Shown here: piece by piece, positions 22,314-32,425 of the stretch
Numbering within the stretch: the stretch's first letter is position 1
Layout of the letters: each line of letters begins with the position of its first letter
Assembly: GCA_037176845.1 (NCBI GenBank)
Contig: JAYKXP010000005.1
Location: 496,001-560,000, forward strand
From: Paramarasmius palmivorus
Taxonomy: Eukaryota > Basidiomycota > Agaricomycetes > Agaricales > Marasmiaceae
Reading direction: 5' to 3'
Length of the DNA: 64,000 nt
The notes under the pieces: model-generated
Databases searched by the model: none
What the model saw: the letters and a program-made list of their open reading frames with translations, nothing else
What the model was told of the DNA's origin: nothing
Position numbers and translations under genes: made by a program

Positions 22314-23128
22314 GCAACTAGTGTTCGTCAACGTGAAGGTCGTCAAGAAAGATGAGCGAATGGGGGAAAGGAACGGTCAGAAGTGGTTACCAACTCGTTA
22401 CCAACACTGTGGTTGAGTTGCAGAAGCGCCTAAATTAGTTCCGTAATGGCGCCCTTGCAAACTTTGTCGCAACGCCCAAAACGTTACAAAACCTTAGGTC
22501 GACAAAAAGGACTTTATTTACATGCTGTGACTACCACAATCTAGACATTATGTTGTAACGTTACACTGCTTGGGATCAAGAAAACACATTATGAACGAGG
22601 GTGTGAGGGAACTTGGGTGTTACGGAGGACGGATTTGGGTATGAAGTACGGGTATGGGGGAGCTACTGGAAACAACAAGAAAGGCGTATGTGTGAGACGA
22701 TGGACGAAAACAGTATTATGCGACGAAGAATACTTGTATATGCAAGAACACAGAAATGATGAGGAGCGGGGCGCCATGAATGGTGGCCAATGCCGCGGTA
22801 TTAGAAATACAACTGGGGATGCGTGACGAGGTATTAACAGAAAAGTGACAATGAGGATATAGCGGTTGAAACGTGGATTCCAAGGAAAGCACGACCTGAT
22901 CGCAGGAACCGATAGTGTCGAGAAGCGAAACGTAACGAGCCGTATAGTTTTGAATTTTTCTCGAATATGAAGTCTAGGGCAATCGAGAGATCCATTCATG
23001 TCCCGAGATTGAATTGGGAGTAGGTAGTTTGTTTGGGTATGTGAATGGCAGTTCCGAATCGAAAGCGAAGATACGACAGCGAGGGAGAAGCGAATGGACA
23101 AGGGGATAAACTAAGACACAGGGTAGGC
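22314..23128. other. Intergenic: F-box promoter and DUF6533 3' flank
   Basis: A 170-codon ORF on the - strand (22589-23101) lies here, but it lacks a domain and overlaps where the 3' untranslated region of the upstream minus-strand gene is expected. Nothing supportable is seen. Confidence 0.6.
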
Positions 23129-25136
23129 CTACATGGTGGCGGTAGCCTTCTCGACGTCGACCCGAATACCACCGACGCCACGTTCAGTAAGGCTTGGGAC
23201 TCTGCCAGGTCTGAATCCCATCTCCAAGGTCCTGAAACCGGCGCTAGGGCTTCGGCTGGACGGTGTAGCGAGGTCACTGTCGCTATCGCCACCCGAGCTT
23301 TTGCTGCCTTTCTCGATATCGGGAATAGGTTCGCCATCGTCACCACCAATAGCGGTGCTGAGACTCCCCAAATCCACCATGCCAAAGCTCAAGCCGGTAT
23401 CATCGTGGTCACAAACATCCTGCTCCATGCTGACGTCCAAAGGATCTACATTGACGCTTCCGAGAGTGCTTAGCACGATATTGGAGTCAACTGCCCGGGT
23501 GTGGCGGTTGCCATAACCAAAACCGACTGCTTTGGAGCGGGGATTAGGAGGAGTGAAGGGTGAGCACTGGTTATGAGTGCCTGACTTGGTAGTGAAGGCA
23601 GCAATACCTGTCCCCTCTGAGTGGGAAACGGTCTCTGAGCCACGCTCGCGAAGATCAAGAATCTGAAAGGAAGATAGTTGAGACTGTCTATAAATCACGA
23701 GCTTATGGGCTTACGAGACGACATGCCAGGAGAGGTGCCATCATGACACTCAGAGGAATGTTGATCGCTGAGATAACCTGGCGGGGTCTGAGAACACTAA
23801 GTCAGGTCGAACGCGATTCGGAGGCATAAAAGGCTCACTGAAGGTAGAATATCCCATTAATCAAGTTGGCGATAGAGATCAGGATGTAGTAGAAAACGCC
23901 TGCGAACGTACTCGTTAATAAGAAGACAAAGCGGTCACAGCACGAAAACTTAACCTACCTTCACGCAAAAAGGTCTGAATGAGCCTACTGTTGGGTCCTC
24001 CGTTGTATCTACGAATCGCGACAGCTTTAATGATAGTCATGAATGTAACGAGTGTGTCGAAAAGGAGTGGAGCGATCTGCGAAAGATGGAGCTAGAGTTA
24101 AAAAGTGTCGCGTGATATAAAATTGACCAACGTACGAAGAAACCTAAGAGGAAAAACATGTTAGACTATTGAGTATCTTGTAGTAGTGATCCGGCTTACC
24201 GAGCAGATGTGCTGCGTGTGGTTTCGACGCGGGAAAACAGGGTCCCTTTTCCTACAACAATTAGTGAATCGTGGTTCGGGGAGTATCGATTTGGCTGAAA
24301 CTCACAAATGGTGCCCTGACAAAGTTCAAAACTTGGGAGAGATCAGCGGCAGGTATTTGTAACGTAAAGAGGAACACGCACGCAGCATCTGCGTAGCGTC
24401 GACATAAATCTGGTACGCAACAACACCACTGATAGCGGCTATGAGACCCCAGAGAACGAAGACGTTCCTGTTGAAGAAAGCGTAGGTGCGAATGAGGAGT
24501 ACAGCTATATGTATGCGTGTCATTGGCTATTCAGACGGCACTAGAGGGTATGGACCTACATTCAGAGCCAACTTGATTCCACATGGCGAGCGCGACAGGG
24601 TACTAGAGCAAACCGGGTAAACAGTAATGTTAACCGATGGCTCAAGCGACTTACTCTGTATATCCTTTCGCAAGTTTCCCTGGAGTGGTCGAGAACGAAG
24701 CAATAGAGAAGGTAAGGAACCACGGCGATAACCCAATACCTATGTGTCGTGCATGTTCAGGGGGATGAGATGGATTTGACCTATGAAACGACTTGCCGGC
24801 AGAAGAGATAGGCAGCTTTCACTGGCGTCCAGTGGGTTTTCCAGATCTGAAATAAGCAGTTAGACGACAGTCGCGCAATACTGAAATGGGCGAGACTCAC
24901 AAAACGCCATTCCCTGGGTAGACTGACGATCCAATCCCAGACGACTACCGCGTCTACGACATCCAAAAGCCATCAACGACGAGGAGAGGGGTTTCATACA
25001 TCAAAACTTACACATGGCTAAGGCAAAGGGTTCATTTCGGACACTTTACACGAAGAGAAGGGTGAGACGTACCACAGAAGTAGACCTGAGTGACATAGAT
25101 AAAGTGGTCTGCAGTCTCAACGGTATCTTTGGGCAT
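23129..25136 (-). CDS. DUF6533-type seven-helix membrane protein
   Basis: Fourteen exons, complement(23129..23662, 23715..23787, 23839..23899, 23959..24076, 24136..24143, 24200..24251, 24306..24331, 24382..24504, 24560..24602, 24655..24739, 24797..24846, 24901..24953, 25012..25017, 25073..25136), about 431 residues. WDWIVSLPREWRFIWK and KAAYLFCRYWVI are the conserved N-terminal block of this mushroom-expanded family, whose function is unknown. Six or seven membrane helices follow, including RTYAFFNRNVFVLWGLIA and FDTLVTFMTIIKA, then a 180-residue polar cytosolic tail. Notable are an 8-bp exon (24136-24143), a probable 6-bp exon (25012-25017; skipping it also keeps frame but leaves a 119-bp intron) and a GC..AG intron (24740-24796, donor GCAAGT). 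A receptor-like role is only inferred from topology. Confidence 0.82.
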
Positions 25137-25744
25137 TGTCGAGGAAGAGAAGATGGTGGTTGAGGGGAAAGAAGGGAAGACAGAAGTGGTCGGAGGGCAA
25201 AAAAGGTCGGAGGACTAAAAGGACTTGAATGGATGACATCCACTAAACTATAGAAGAAGTCTATCCAGCCACCTGCGCCGCCGAAGGGGTGACCAAATTT
25301 GGCTTCGACTTCTTGAGTTTAATTTTCCCGGCCTCCAATTCCGCCGTCCAGTAGGTTCCACAAGTCTTCTAGGGCCGTTGCTCGTCCGAATAAAAAAAAC
25401 CTTGCTCGCAGAAATTTGGTTCGTGTCGGGGTCGTATTGGTGTCTTTCCAAGCTGACAACAGGGCTAATATCGCGTACCGATCCTCGGCTGTTACGTTTA
25501 TTACATTATTTCCTAGGCCCCAACTCGTGGCGGAAGTTTCAATCCTGTGCCTCCTGTCCTTACATATTATCGAAACGTCGATTTGCATCGTCGGCTCCGC
25601 AGACCGGAATGCCTAGCAGTGGAGGTTTGCCAGATCGTGGACGACATCCACGATCACCATTTTGACATTCGAATTTCGGAGTATCACGGCTACCACGTGC
25701 CTCTCTTCCTTTACCCCTTAACATCACGACGGATTCGACGGAAT
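25137..25744. promoter_or_regulatory. Divergent intergenic region, DUF6533 gene / ALG9
   Basis: About 600 bp separate the two start codons. No coding exon is supported; it must hold both promoters. No clear TATA box was seen. Confidence 0.5.
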
Positions 25745-28253
25745 ATGTCTGGCGGTGTACAGACTCTTCGTTTCCGTCGTCCTCAGCAAGAGGAATCTCC
25801 AAAACCTGCTGCAAAGAAAGAGGTAAATCCTAGTATTCTCCAAGATAAAGTTCGACGGTGCGTGGTCACTTTGACTTTTTGCTAGAGTCAACAATCTGAA
25901 TTGACATCTAGAACTGCCAAGCCACCATGGAGTCCTAGCTTCAGCCTTGCTTTTAGGATACTCATCCTTATTCGCGTTACCGGTGCCATGTATTCCAACA
26001 TTGATGATTGCGACGAGGGTGCGTAGTCTGCCTTCTTCCGCACTAGGCCCACTCCTGATTCTTCCGGTCAAGTCTACAACTTTTGGGAACCCTTGCACCT
26101 CCTCGACCAAGGTTACGGCTTTCAGACATGGGAAGTTACTCCCCAATACGCTATACGCAGCTGGTCCTACATTCTATTGCACCTCCTGCCGGTCCAAATA
26201 GCCCGCTTTCTTTCCAACAACCAAAAAGTGATTCTTCATCCCTTCAAAATTGCGAAGCTAGTCTCAAATGTTTTCAGAGGGCCTCCTTCTTTGCTGTCAG
26301 GATTATGTTGGCAACGATTTCTACACTTGTGGAAGTTTCGTTCTATCGCAAGGTGTACGAGAACGTGAACAACCGGGTCGGAAGATATCTCTTCTTCATT
26401 CTACTATTCAATGCAGGAATGTGGAACGCGTCTGCGGCATTTTTGCCTTCGTCCTTTGCTATGTACACAACGACTCTTGCGTTTACATACGCTATTGTAC
26501 CCGCAAGTACTCGCAACGCATACCGCACACTCATCGCGACAATTCTCTTCGCAACAGGCGCTATTGTGGGCTGGCCGTTTGCCCTAGCTCTCGCAATTCC
26601 GTTTGTATTCGAAGAATTGTTTGTTCTCAGCGGTGACAGAGTTTCCGCATCCGCTCGTGGCACTTGGATGCTCAATAGGTGGAAACGCTTCTTTGGTGCC
26701 AGCGCTCTGGCCGCACTCATCTTTGTAAGCCCCGCGAAAACAGTTGTATGGGTTGTCTCTGATATACCTTCAAAGATCCCGGTTATTGGCATTGATTCGT
26801 TGGCGTACGGAAAGCTCTCAGTTGTTCCATTCAATATCATCAACTATAACGTCCTTTCCACCTCAGGTCGCGGTCCTGAGCTCTACGGAACCTCTCCCCC
26901 AAGTTACTACATTTCTAATCTCCTCATAAACTTCAACGTCATCCTTCCATTCGCACTCCTCTCTCTTCCTGCGCTGGGTGTTACGTATCTCGTGGACAAA
27001 GGTAGACTTGGGGTCGTCAAAGTTTCCAGTGACGAGAGTTCTCCATTCCTGGTGCTAGCTTTGAGGCTAGCGCCGTTTTACCTATGGCTGGGAATTCTCA
27101 CAGCTCAACCTCACAAGGAAGAAAGATTCATGTTCCCTGCATACACGCTACTAGCTTTCAATGGTGCCGTCACACTCTACCTCGTGCGAGGTTGGATGGA
27201 AACTGCCTTCATCAAAGTTACAAGGTCTCCATACAGGGTAACGCTGATCTTACTTGTATTCCACCCGTCATAGCTAATCGATTCCATCAGGCTTCTCGTA
27301 CGTCGATGTTCAGCTCGTTTACGTCCTCAGTGGTCGTAGTCTCAGCATTGCTGTCCGTCTCGCGAATCATGGCAAACTGGTACTACTACCATGCTCCAAT
27401 GGGCGTTGCACTTCACTTTGAAACGAAGGAGTTGCCATGGTTGTTGAATACGACCGGTATTCTTCCCCCGCCTCCCCAAGCCAAGACCAGAACCAAAAGC
27501 CATTACGATGAAGAGCCGACGATCGACTTGACTCCAATCAAGGATTTCAATCTGACCCTGTGCTATGGCAAAGAATGGCATAGATTCCCAAGTCATTTCC
27601 TCGTTCCCAATGGAGTCAACGTTGAATTTATCCAACATGATTTCCGTGGTCTTCTTCCAGGCCACTTCCCAGAGTGGAACGGAGACGAGCAGTCGGTGGG
27701 CCTGGGTTTGTGGCGTAGACCCCAAACACGTATCCAACCTGAGGGAGTGAATGATTTGAACCAGGAAGATCCGTCTCATTATGTCAGTTTTGGTACCCTT
27801 TTACCGTGGTTGGCTACTGACTGAATTGCTGGTTGTGCTTAGGTTCCCGTCAGCAGCTGCGACTACTTAGTGGACCTCGACTTCCCTGAACACCCTGTAG
27901 AGTCGGAGTTGGAGCCTCGGTATGCTATTCAAAAGGACTGGGCACGTGTTACTTGCCAGCCCTTCCTCGACGGAAGGTTTTCCCCTTTGCTCAGCCGGAT
28001 ACTTTGGGCGCCTGGAGAAAGATGGAGACAGCTTAATTCATGGGGCGATTACTGTCTTTTGAGGAACAAAGGCCTTGTGGAGAGTAAAATTATTCGAGCA
28101 AGCTCGTCACAACAGAAAGGTATAGATCAAGTAGTGGACGGGCGAGGCGCTGAGGTCGGGCGCGCCGACGTTTTGGGGAGCGGAGGTGGGTGGCGAGAGG
28201 TGGAGGGGGGGGGGCGGGAGATGTGGCGGAGCTTCTCGTCCAACAGAAGGTAA
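25745..28253 (+). CDS. ALG9: Alpha-1,2-mannosyltransferase ALG9
   Basis: Six exons, 25745..25857, 25912..26018, 26073..26227, 26278..27237, 27291..27782, 27843..28253, 745 residues. The luminal catalytic region near the N terminus includes NIDDCDEVYNFWEPLH, with the conserved DE pair of GT22 mannosyltransferases. Next come GFQTWEVTP and YAIRSWSY, about ten hydrophobic helices, and HKEERFMFPAY, the conserved HKEER(F/A) motif of ALG9/ALG12/PIG-B enzymes. The C-terminal soluble part includes CYGKEWHRFPSHF and CDYLVDL. ALG9 adds the seventh and ninth mannose residues to the dolichol-linked N-glycan precursor in the ER lumen, from Dol-P-Man. The Gly/Arg-rich C-terminal extension is unusual and may vary. 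Confidence 0.93.
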
Positions 28254-28806
28254 TCAAAGTCGGCAAGAAGCCATAGACTGTCAATATGTAGAATGGAAAT
28301 GTCACTGCTGTTTAGCATCTTTGTAACGGCATGAATACCGAATACTTGAAAAATGGTGGCAACGGTGGATCCCAAACTAGACTGTGGGCTGTACATGAGG
28401 GTTCAACACGTTCAATTGCGGTGAGTCCGCAAGATAGGCTCAAGGTCGGGTTCCAACTACCTCGAGTTCGGTCCGAATCAGAATCAGTATGAGTTTCAGT
28501 GACTCAAGCTCAAGAGTCGAGAATGTACCATGAGTCTACCATTCAGTTTGTGTCGAAGACAAGTTACAATCCGCATAATTATTTGAAATTTGATGACCGG
28601 CCACTCAAAGAGGAAGGAGCCGAGGTACACGGCCATAGGGTCGCGTCGCGTCTGTCATCTGATCAACAGGCTCAAGTTTGCCGCTCACCGAACGCTCACC
28701 GAACACTTGACAATCAACCACCACAATCGGCTTTTCTTGTTCTCAATCCGCCAAGCCATAGGCTTTCAGGGCGTTTCAAAACCGTGTAGTCTAAAGAATC
28801 GGAAAA
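28254..28806. other. Intergenic, nothing recognised
   Basis: About 550 bp between ALG9 and the next gene. Short overlapping ORFs only; it presumably includes the ALG9 3' end and the next promoter. Confidence 0.6.
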
Positions 28807-30628
28807 ATGGTAAGGTCCCCAATTACCGCGTGCAGTATAATTCTGACTCTTGGACCAGGCGATGGATGACGAGATTGAAACTGAAGAAACTGCTTCTTTC
28901 AGAGCAGTAAATACCTTCAGACGGCGACCTCCCTCTTTTTTCGATGCCCTTATGTCAGTTTCTCCCCCATCTCCCATCCTAACGGCGTCTCTATCCGCTA
29001 CTTTTACCTCTGAAGAGATCCCAGTCCTCCTTTTCGACTCGCCACCTTCCGATTCCATCATTTTCGATGCCGCCAGTGCAAGCATGCGAAGACGCTCAGA
29101 TTGTCGCACAAGTCTCAGGATTCCGTCCAGCTCAAGCTCCGATACGATTGGATCTGTCGGAACGGTTGGCACCTTTGGACAGCTTAGAAGAACCTCAGCG
29201 CAGAGTTATCGGTCCACTCTGACGTCCTGCTCTGAAATAGAGGTTGAAACGGATAATCAACGACTGTCTATCTCGCTCGAGCCTCAGGACCGTGACGACC
29301 AGAAGCAACATGCGGGTGCCTTCGACGCAGTTCGGACGCCCAACGTTGAAGAAACGTCTGCGTCCTCCGAGGTGAACAAACATGTCGCTGCTGCGGTCAT
29401 CGCCGACTCTTACGCGGCTCGCTCGTCACCTCCATCTCCATCCCCTTCTGTATATTCTACGCTATCTTGTGCCTCTGTACCTCATTCAGGTCGCGCCAAA
29501 GTTTTACTCGATCCGCGTCCGATTAGCTATTCCGATTGCGCAGGCCTTCTACATTCCTCAACGTCGGCTCTCTTCGCGGCTCCAAATTCACCTTCGGTTG
29601 TTCCGCCTACTATAGAAGTGCCGATCGGTCTATCACAGTTCTCGCTGGCACCGAGCTTCCATTACAACCCAAATCAGTTACCGAAGAGCTTGTCATGGCT
29701 CAAGGATGTAACCCTGGAGATGCTCATCGACCAGGAAGGGTTTCGTGCTGTCACGCCAAAATTTAGATTCGCTGGATATTCTGCAAAAACGCGTGCTTTA
29801 GGATCTGATGGAGTGGTAGAAGAGGTGGTGGAATTTGTGCCTGTCCTTAGACAGACATTCGATTTCCACTGGGCACCCTTTGAAGGACAGCCTGTCCTGA
29901 GACGCTTGGTCATTGATGGCGAAACACGCGACTACATATCTCGACAAGCCACCCTCAGTATCAAATCCAATGGCGTCTACACTGTATGTGGCTCGGAGAC
30001 TTCAATGTTGCAGACGAATCATGGAAAAGGCACGGACTCGGCCAAGCTCAGATGGAAATTTGATTACTTTGTCGGCGACAGGCGTGGATCAAAGGTCTTG
30101 GAAGGAGAGAAGAAATTGACGCCGCTGACGTTCTCTTGCTCGCCCTTGCTGCTTCACCCACTACAAGGGAGAAAAATTCGACTCATGCATGTCGTCAAGA
30201 AAAGTGTCGTCACTAAACTGGTGGCCGAAAAGTTGGAGCCTCCTCGATCGCCCTCCGTTCCTTCTACACCTCTGTCTGCTCCTGCTACCCCTTGTACGAC
30301 TGTTCCTGCACCCGGAGTCGAAAACAGGAGTCCGAAATCGGCCCATGTCAGGCATTCAACACATTCGCCGTCTCCGCTCAGCCCAAGGGTTATGAACGAC
30401 GATCCAAGCCGGGATGACTGTCGTCAACGCAGGGCATCTACCGGCGCTTCCCTTGGCTCTTGGAATGTCAAACCATTGCAGTATGGGCACATTATTCCAC
30501 CTTCTAAACTAGCGAAACTATTTGATGAGGCTTCGGAGTTGTCGGGTGTGGAGACTGCTTTGCCCGATGAACGAACGGAAATTCGTGCACTTCCTCCCCC
30601 TCCTAGGAATCGTCAAGTAAAATATTGA
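28807..30628 (+). CDS. Conserved-looking protein of unknown function
   Basis: Modelled as 28807..28809 plus 28859..30628: the first exon is just the ATG, followed by a 49-bp GT..AG intron (gtaagg..ccag), giving about 590 residues. Starting at the ATG at 28862 instead changes only two residues, and the intron would then be in the 5' leader. The N-terminal 270 residues are Ser/Pro-rich. The middle holds an ordered block of about 190 residues with PKSLSWLKDVTLEMLIDQEG, FAGYSAKTRALGS, RQTFDFHWAPFEGQPVLRRL, SIKSNGVYTVCGSE and KLRWKFDYFVGDRRGSK. A Pro/Ser-rich tail ends in PPPPRNRQVKY. I recognise no domain; the block looks like a beta-rich globular fold. Confidence 0.75.
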
Positions 30629-30795
30629 CAAGTGTATAACTCTTACTGTACTCCCTGATTTTTACATGGTCCCAGTTGTAATATACGTTCATGTTTCAAA
30701 GATTATGGCGACGCCATCAGGGCGTCTAGCCAACAAGCGCCCGGAAATGCCAATGACACAGCGACACGCACCCCAACTTAACCCCAACTCTCATC

Positions 30796-31598
30796 ATGTC
30801 GATTACCCACATTACCTCCCTTTCCCAGCTGAATGGTATTCTAGAAAAATCAAATGACAAGCTTTCGGTGCGCTTCGAAACCTAGATCTAGGCAGGTACA
30901 GTCTCGCTAAAGCGTTGAACTACACAGGTAATAGATTTCCATGCAACCTGGTAAGTCGTTTCTGCGAGGTCTTTTAGCTGGACTCATCTAAACTCCTCGT
31001 ATAGGTGTGGACCATGCCATGCAATTGCTCCCACTTTCGAATCTCTCGCAAAGCAATACACCAGTGTTAACTTTCTGAAATGCGATGTCGACGCAGCAAG
31101 AGATGTTGCCGGAAAGTACAGTGTCTCGGCCATGTAAGGAGCTGTTGGATAGAGGATGGACGCAGGAATTCTGAAGCTAGACTCGATTTGCAGGCCTACA
31201 TTCATCTTCCTGAAAGGGAGTACGAAGGTCGACCAAGTACGAGGTGCAAATAAAGCGTGTGTACTCCGAAGCGTTATAATCGCCCGAAGGTGTTGATTGA
31301 CGTCTCTGTAGTGCTCTGGAGGATGCACTCCGTCGACACTCGTCGGGTTCAGGCTCGGTCGGGTTCGGGGAGCTTTTCAGGGAAGGGACAGACATTGGGT
31401 GGTGGTTCAACTCCTGCAGCACCAGCTGCTGCGGGGGCAGGTGGAGGCGACCTTGCATCGAAGTTCAACAATCTCGATCCTCAAGTTCGTATACTCATGT
31501 GCGTATACCCATGTTCCAGCATTCATATCCCTGGACTAATCAGGCTTTCTACTAGATACCTTCTTGGAGCCTACCTTGTGTTCTGGTGGCTGAGTTAG
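30796..31598 (+). CDS. Thioredoxin-like protein with C-terminal anchor, apparent frameshift
   Basis: Exons 30796..30867, 30928..30950, 31005..31133, 31194..31256, 31312..31498, 31556..31598. The thioredoxin fold is clear: [20 protein letters not shown] with the WCGPC redox centre, FLKCDVDAARDVAGKY, the cis-proline SAMPTFIFLKG and QVRGANKAALEDALRRH. A Gly/Ala linker leads to a terminal hydrophobic segment LLGAYLVFWWLS, so a tail-anchored thioredoxin is likely. In exon 5 the frame that follows the thioredoxin domain and the frame that encodes the linker and anchor (GKGQTLGGGSTPAAP) differ by one base. The switch lies in a near-duplicated stretch at about 31340-31368, where one extra G at 31357 or 31358 would explain it. 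Read strictly, the protein ends differently. Confidence 0.78.
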
Positions 31599-31836
31599 AA
31601 GGATTGTACCATTAATGTAATGTTATTCGGATGGGAATGGATATCTATGTGTCCGTTGGTATGCTACAAGTGGCTGTCAAGTCTTCGTGCTGATATGTCT
31701 AGTCTATGGGCTAGGATGGTGGAGGTGCGAACTCATATGAGTCTTCTTGATTCTCTTAGCTGGGAGAGATTGGACAAGTTCTCAAGACCTGAAAGTCTAG
31801 GAAGGAGATATCAGGGTAATGAGGAAAAAGAAACAA

Positions 31837-31997
31837 CTAGACGACGAACCCGGATTGCCTCCTTTGATACACAACGAATCCAACTAAGCTCGCGTTGATG
31901 GCGATCCAGCCAAAGAGCGCCTGCGGGAGTGGTCAACGACTTTCCAAGGGAATAGCGGAAGGCTCACGTTTCGTCGAGCAAGGTAAGTATAATACAT
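31837..31997 (-). CDS. Candidate 37-residue membrane microprotein
   Basis: Two exons, complement(31837..31920, 31968..31997), joined by a 47-bp intron with a good donor (gtgagc) and acceptor (ccgcag). The product starts MYYTYLARRN and continues ALFGWIAINASLVGFVVYQR, one hydrophobic segment flanked by Arg residues, and ends QSGFVV. Support is indirect: a TATAAAAG lies 64 bp upstream of the ATG, the spliced phase is exact, and the composition fits a single-pass mitochondrial or ER protein. No family was recognised, and no other gene occupies this interval. Short ORFs can arise by chance, so confidence is modest. Confidence 0.45.
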
Positions 31998-32060
31998 CTT
32001 CTGTGGATGTTGAGAGTTGGAGAGTGTTGGTCTGGGCTTAGGCTGGGTGACTCTGGGATG

Positions 32061-32068
32061 CTTTTATA
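32061..32068 (-). promoter_or_regulatory. TATA box upstream of the microprotein ORF
   Basis: TATAAAAG on the minus strand, 64 bp before the ATG at 31997. Confidence 0.4.
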
Positions 32069-32425
32069 TCTCGGTACTGGAGTGCACGGCACAAGTGGGG
32101 CGAACATGTTCTGGAATCAGTATGACACAGATATCTTAGAATAGCGCCAAGTTTTGGCGGCATCTAAGTTCTGGATACTGTTAGACCTCTATGGGCCAAC
32201 AGAGACTCTGTCTAGATCAGGAAAGATCCTTGCCCAATTAAGAAAGTTGCGAGCTAGACTATTCCAGACATCCACAGGATGACATACTACCGACGAATCA
32301 AAACGCTGTCATTACGGGTTGACCCTGCCCTAAATACAAATACGGCTCTGGAGCATTAGAGTTCTAATGTCTACAACATGTAAATACGATAGATATATTG
32401 TCCATTGAAGTATAGTCTACTGCCC
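32069..32425. other. Intergenic, nothing recognised
   Basis: AT-richer sequence between the microprotein promoter and the 3' end of the TBC gene; no ORF or RNA gene is supported. Confidence 0.6.

Noticed and set aside
22589..23101. 170-codon minus-strand ORF
   Set aside because: Lies directly after the stop of the DUF6533 gene with no domain; more probably its 3' untranslated region.
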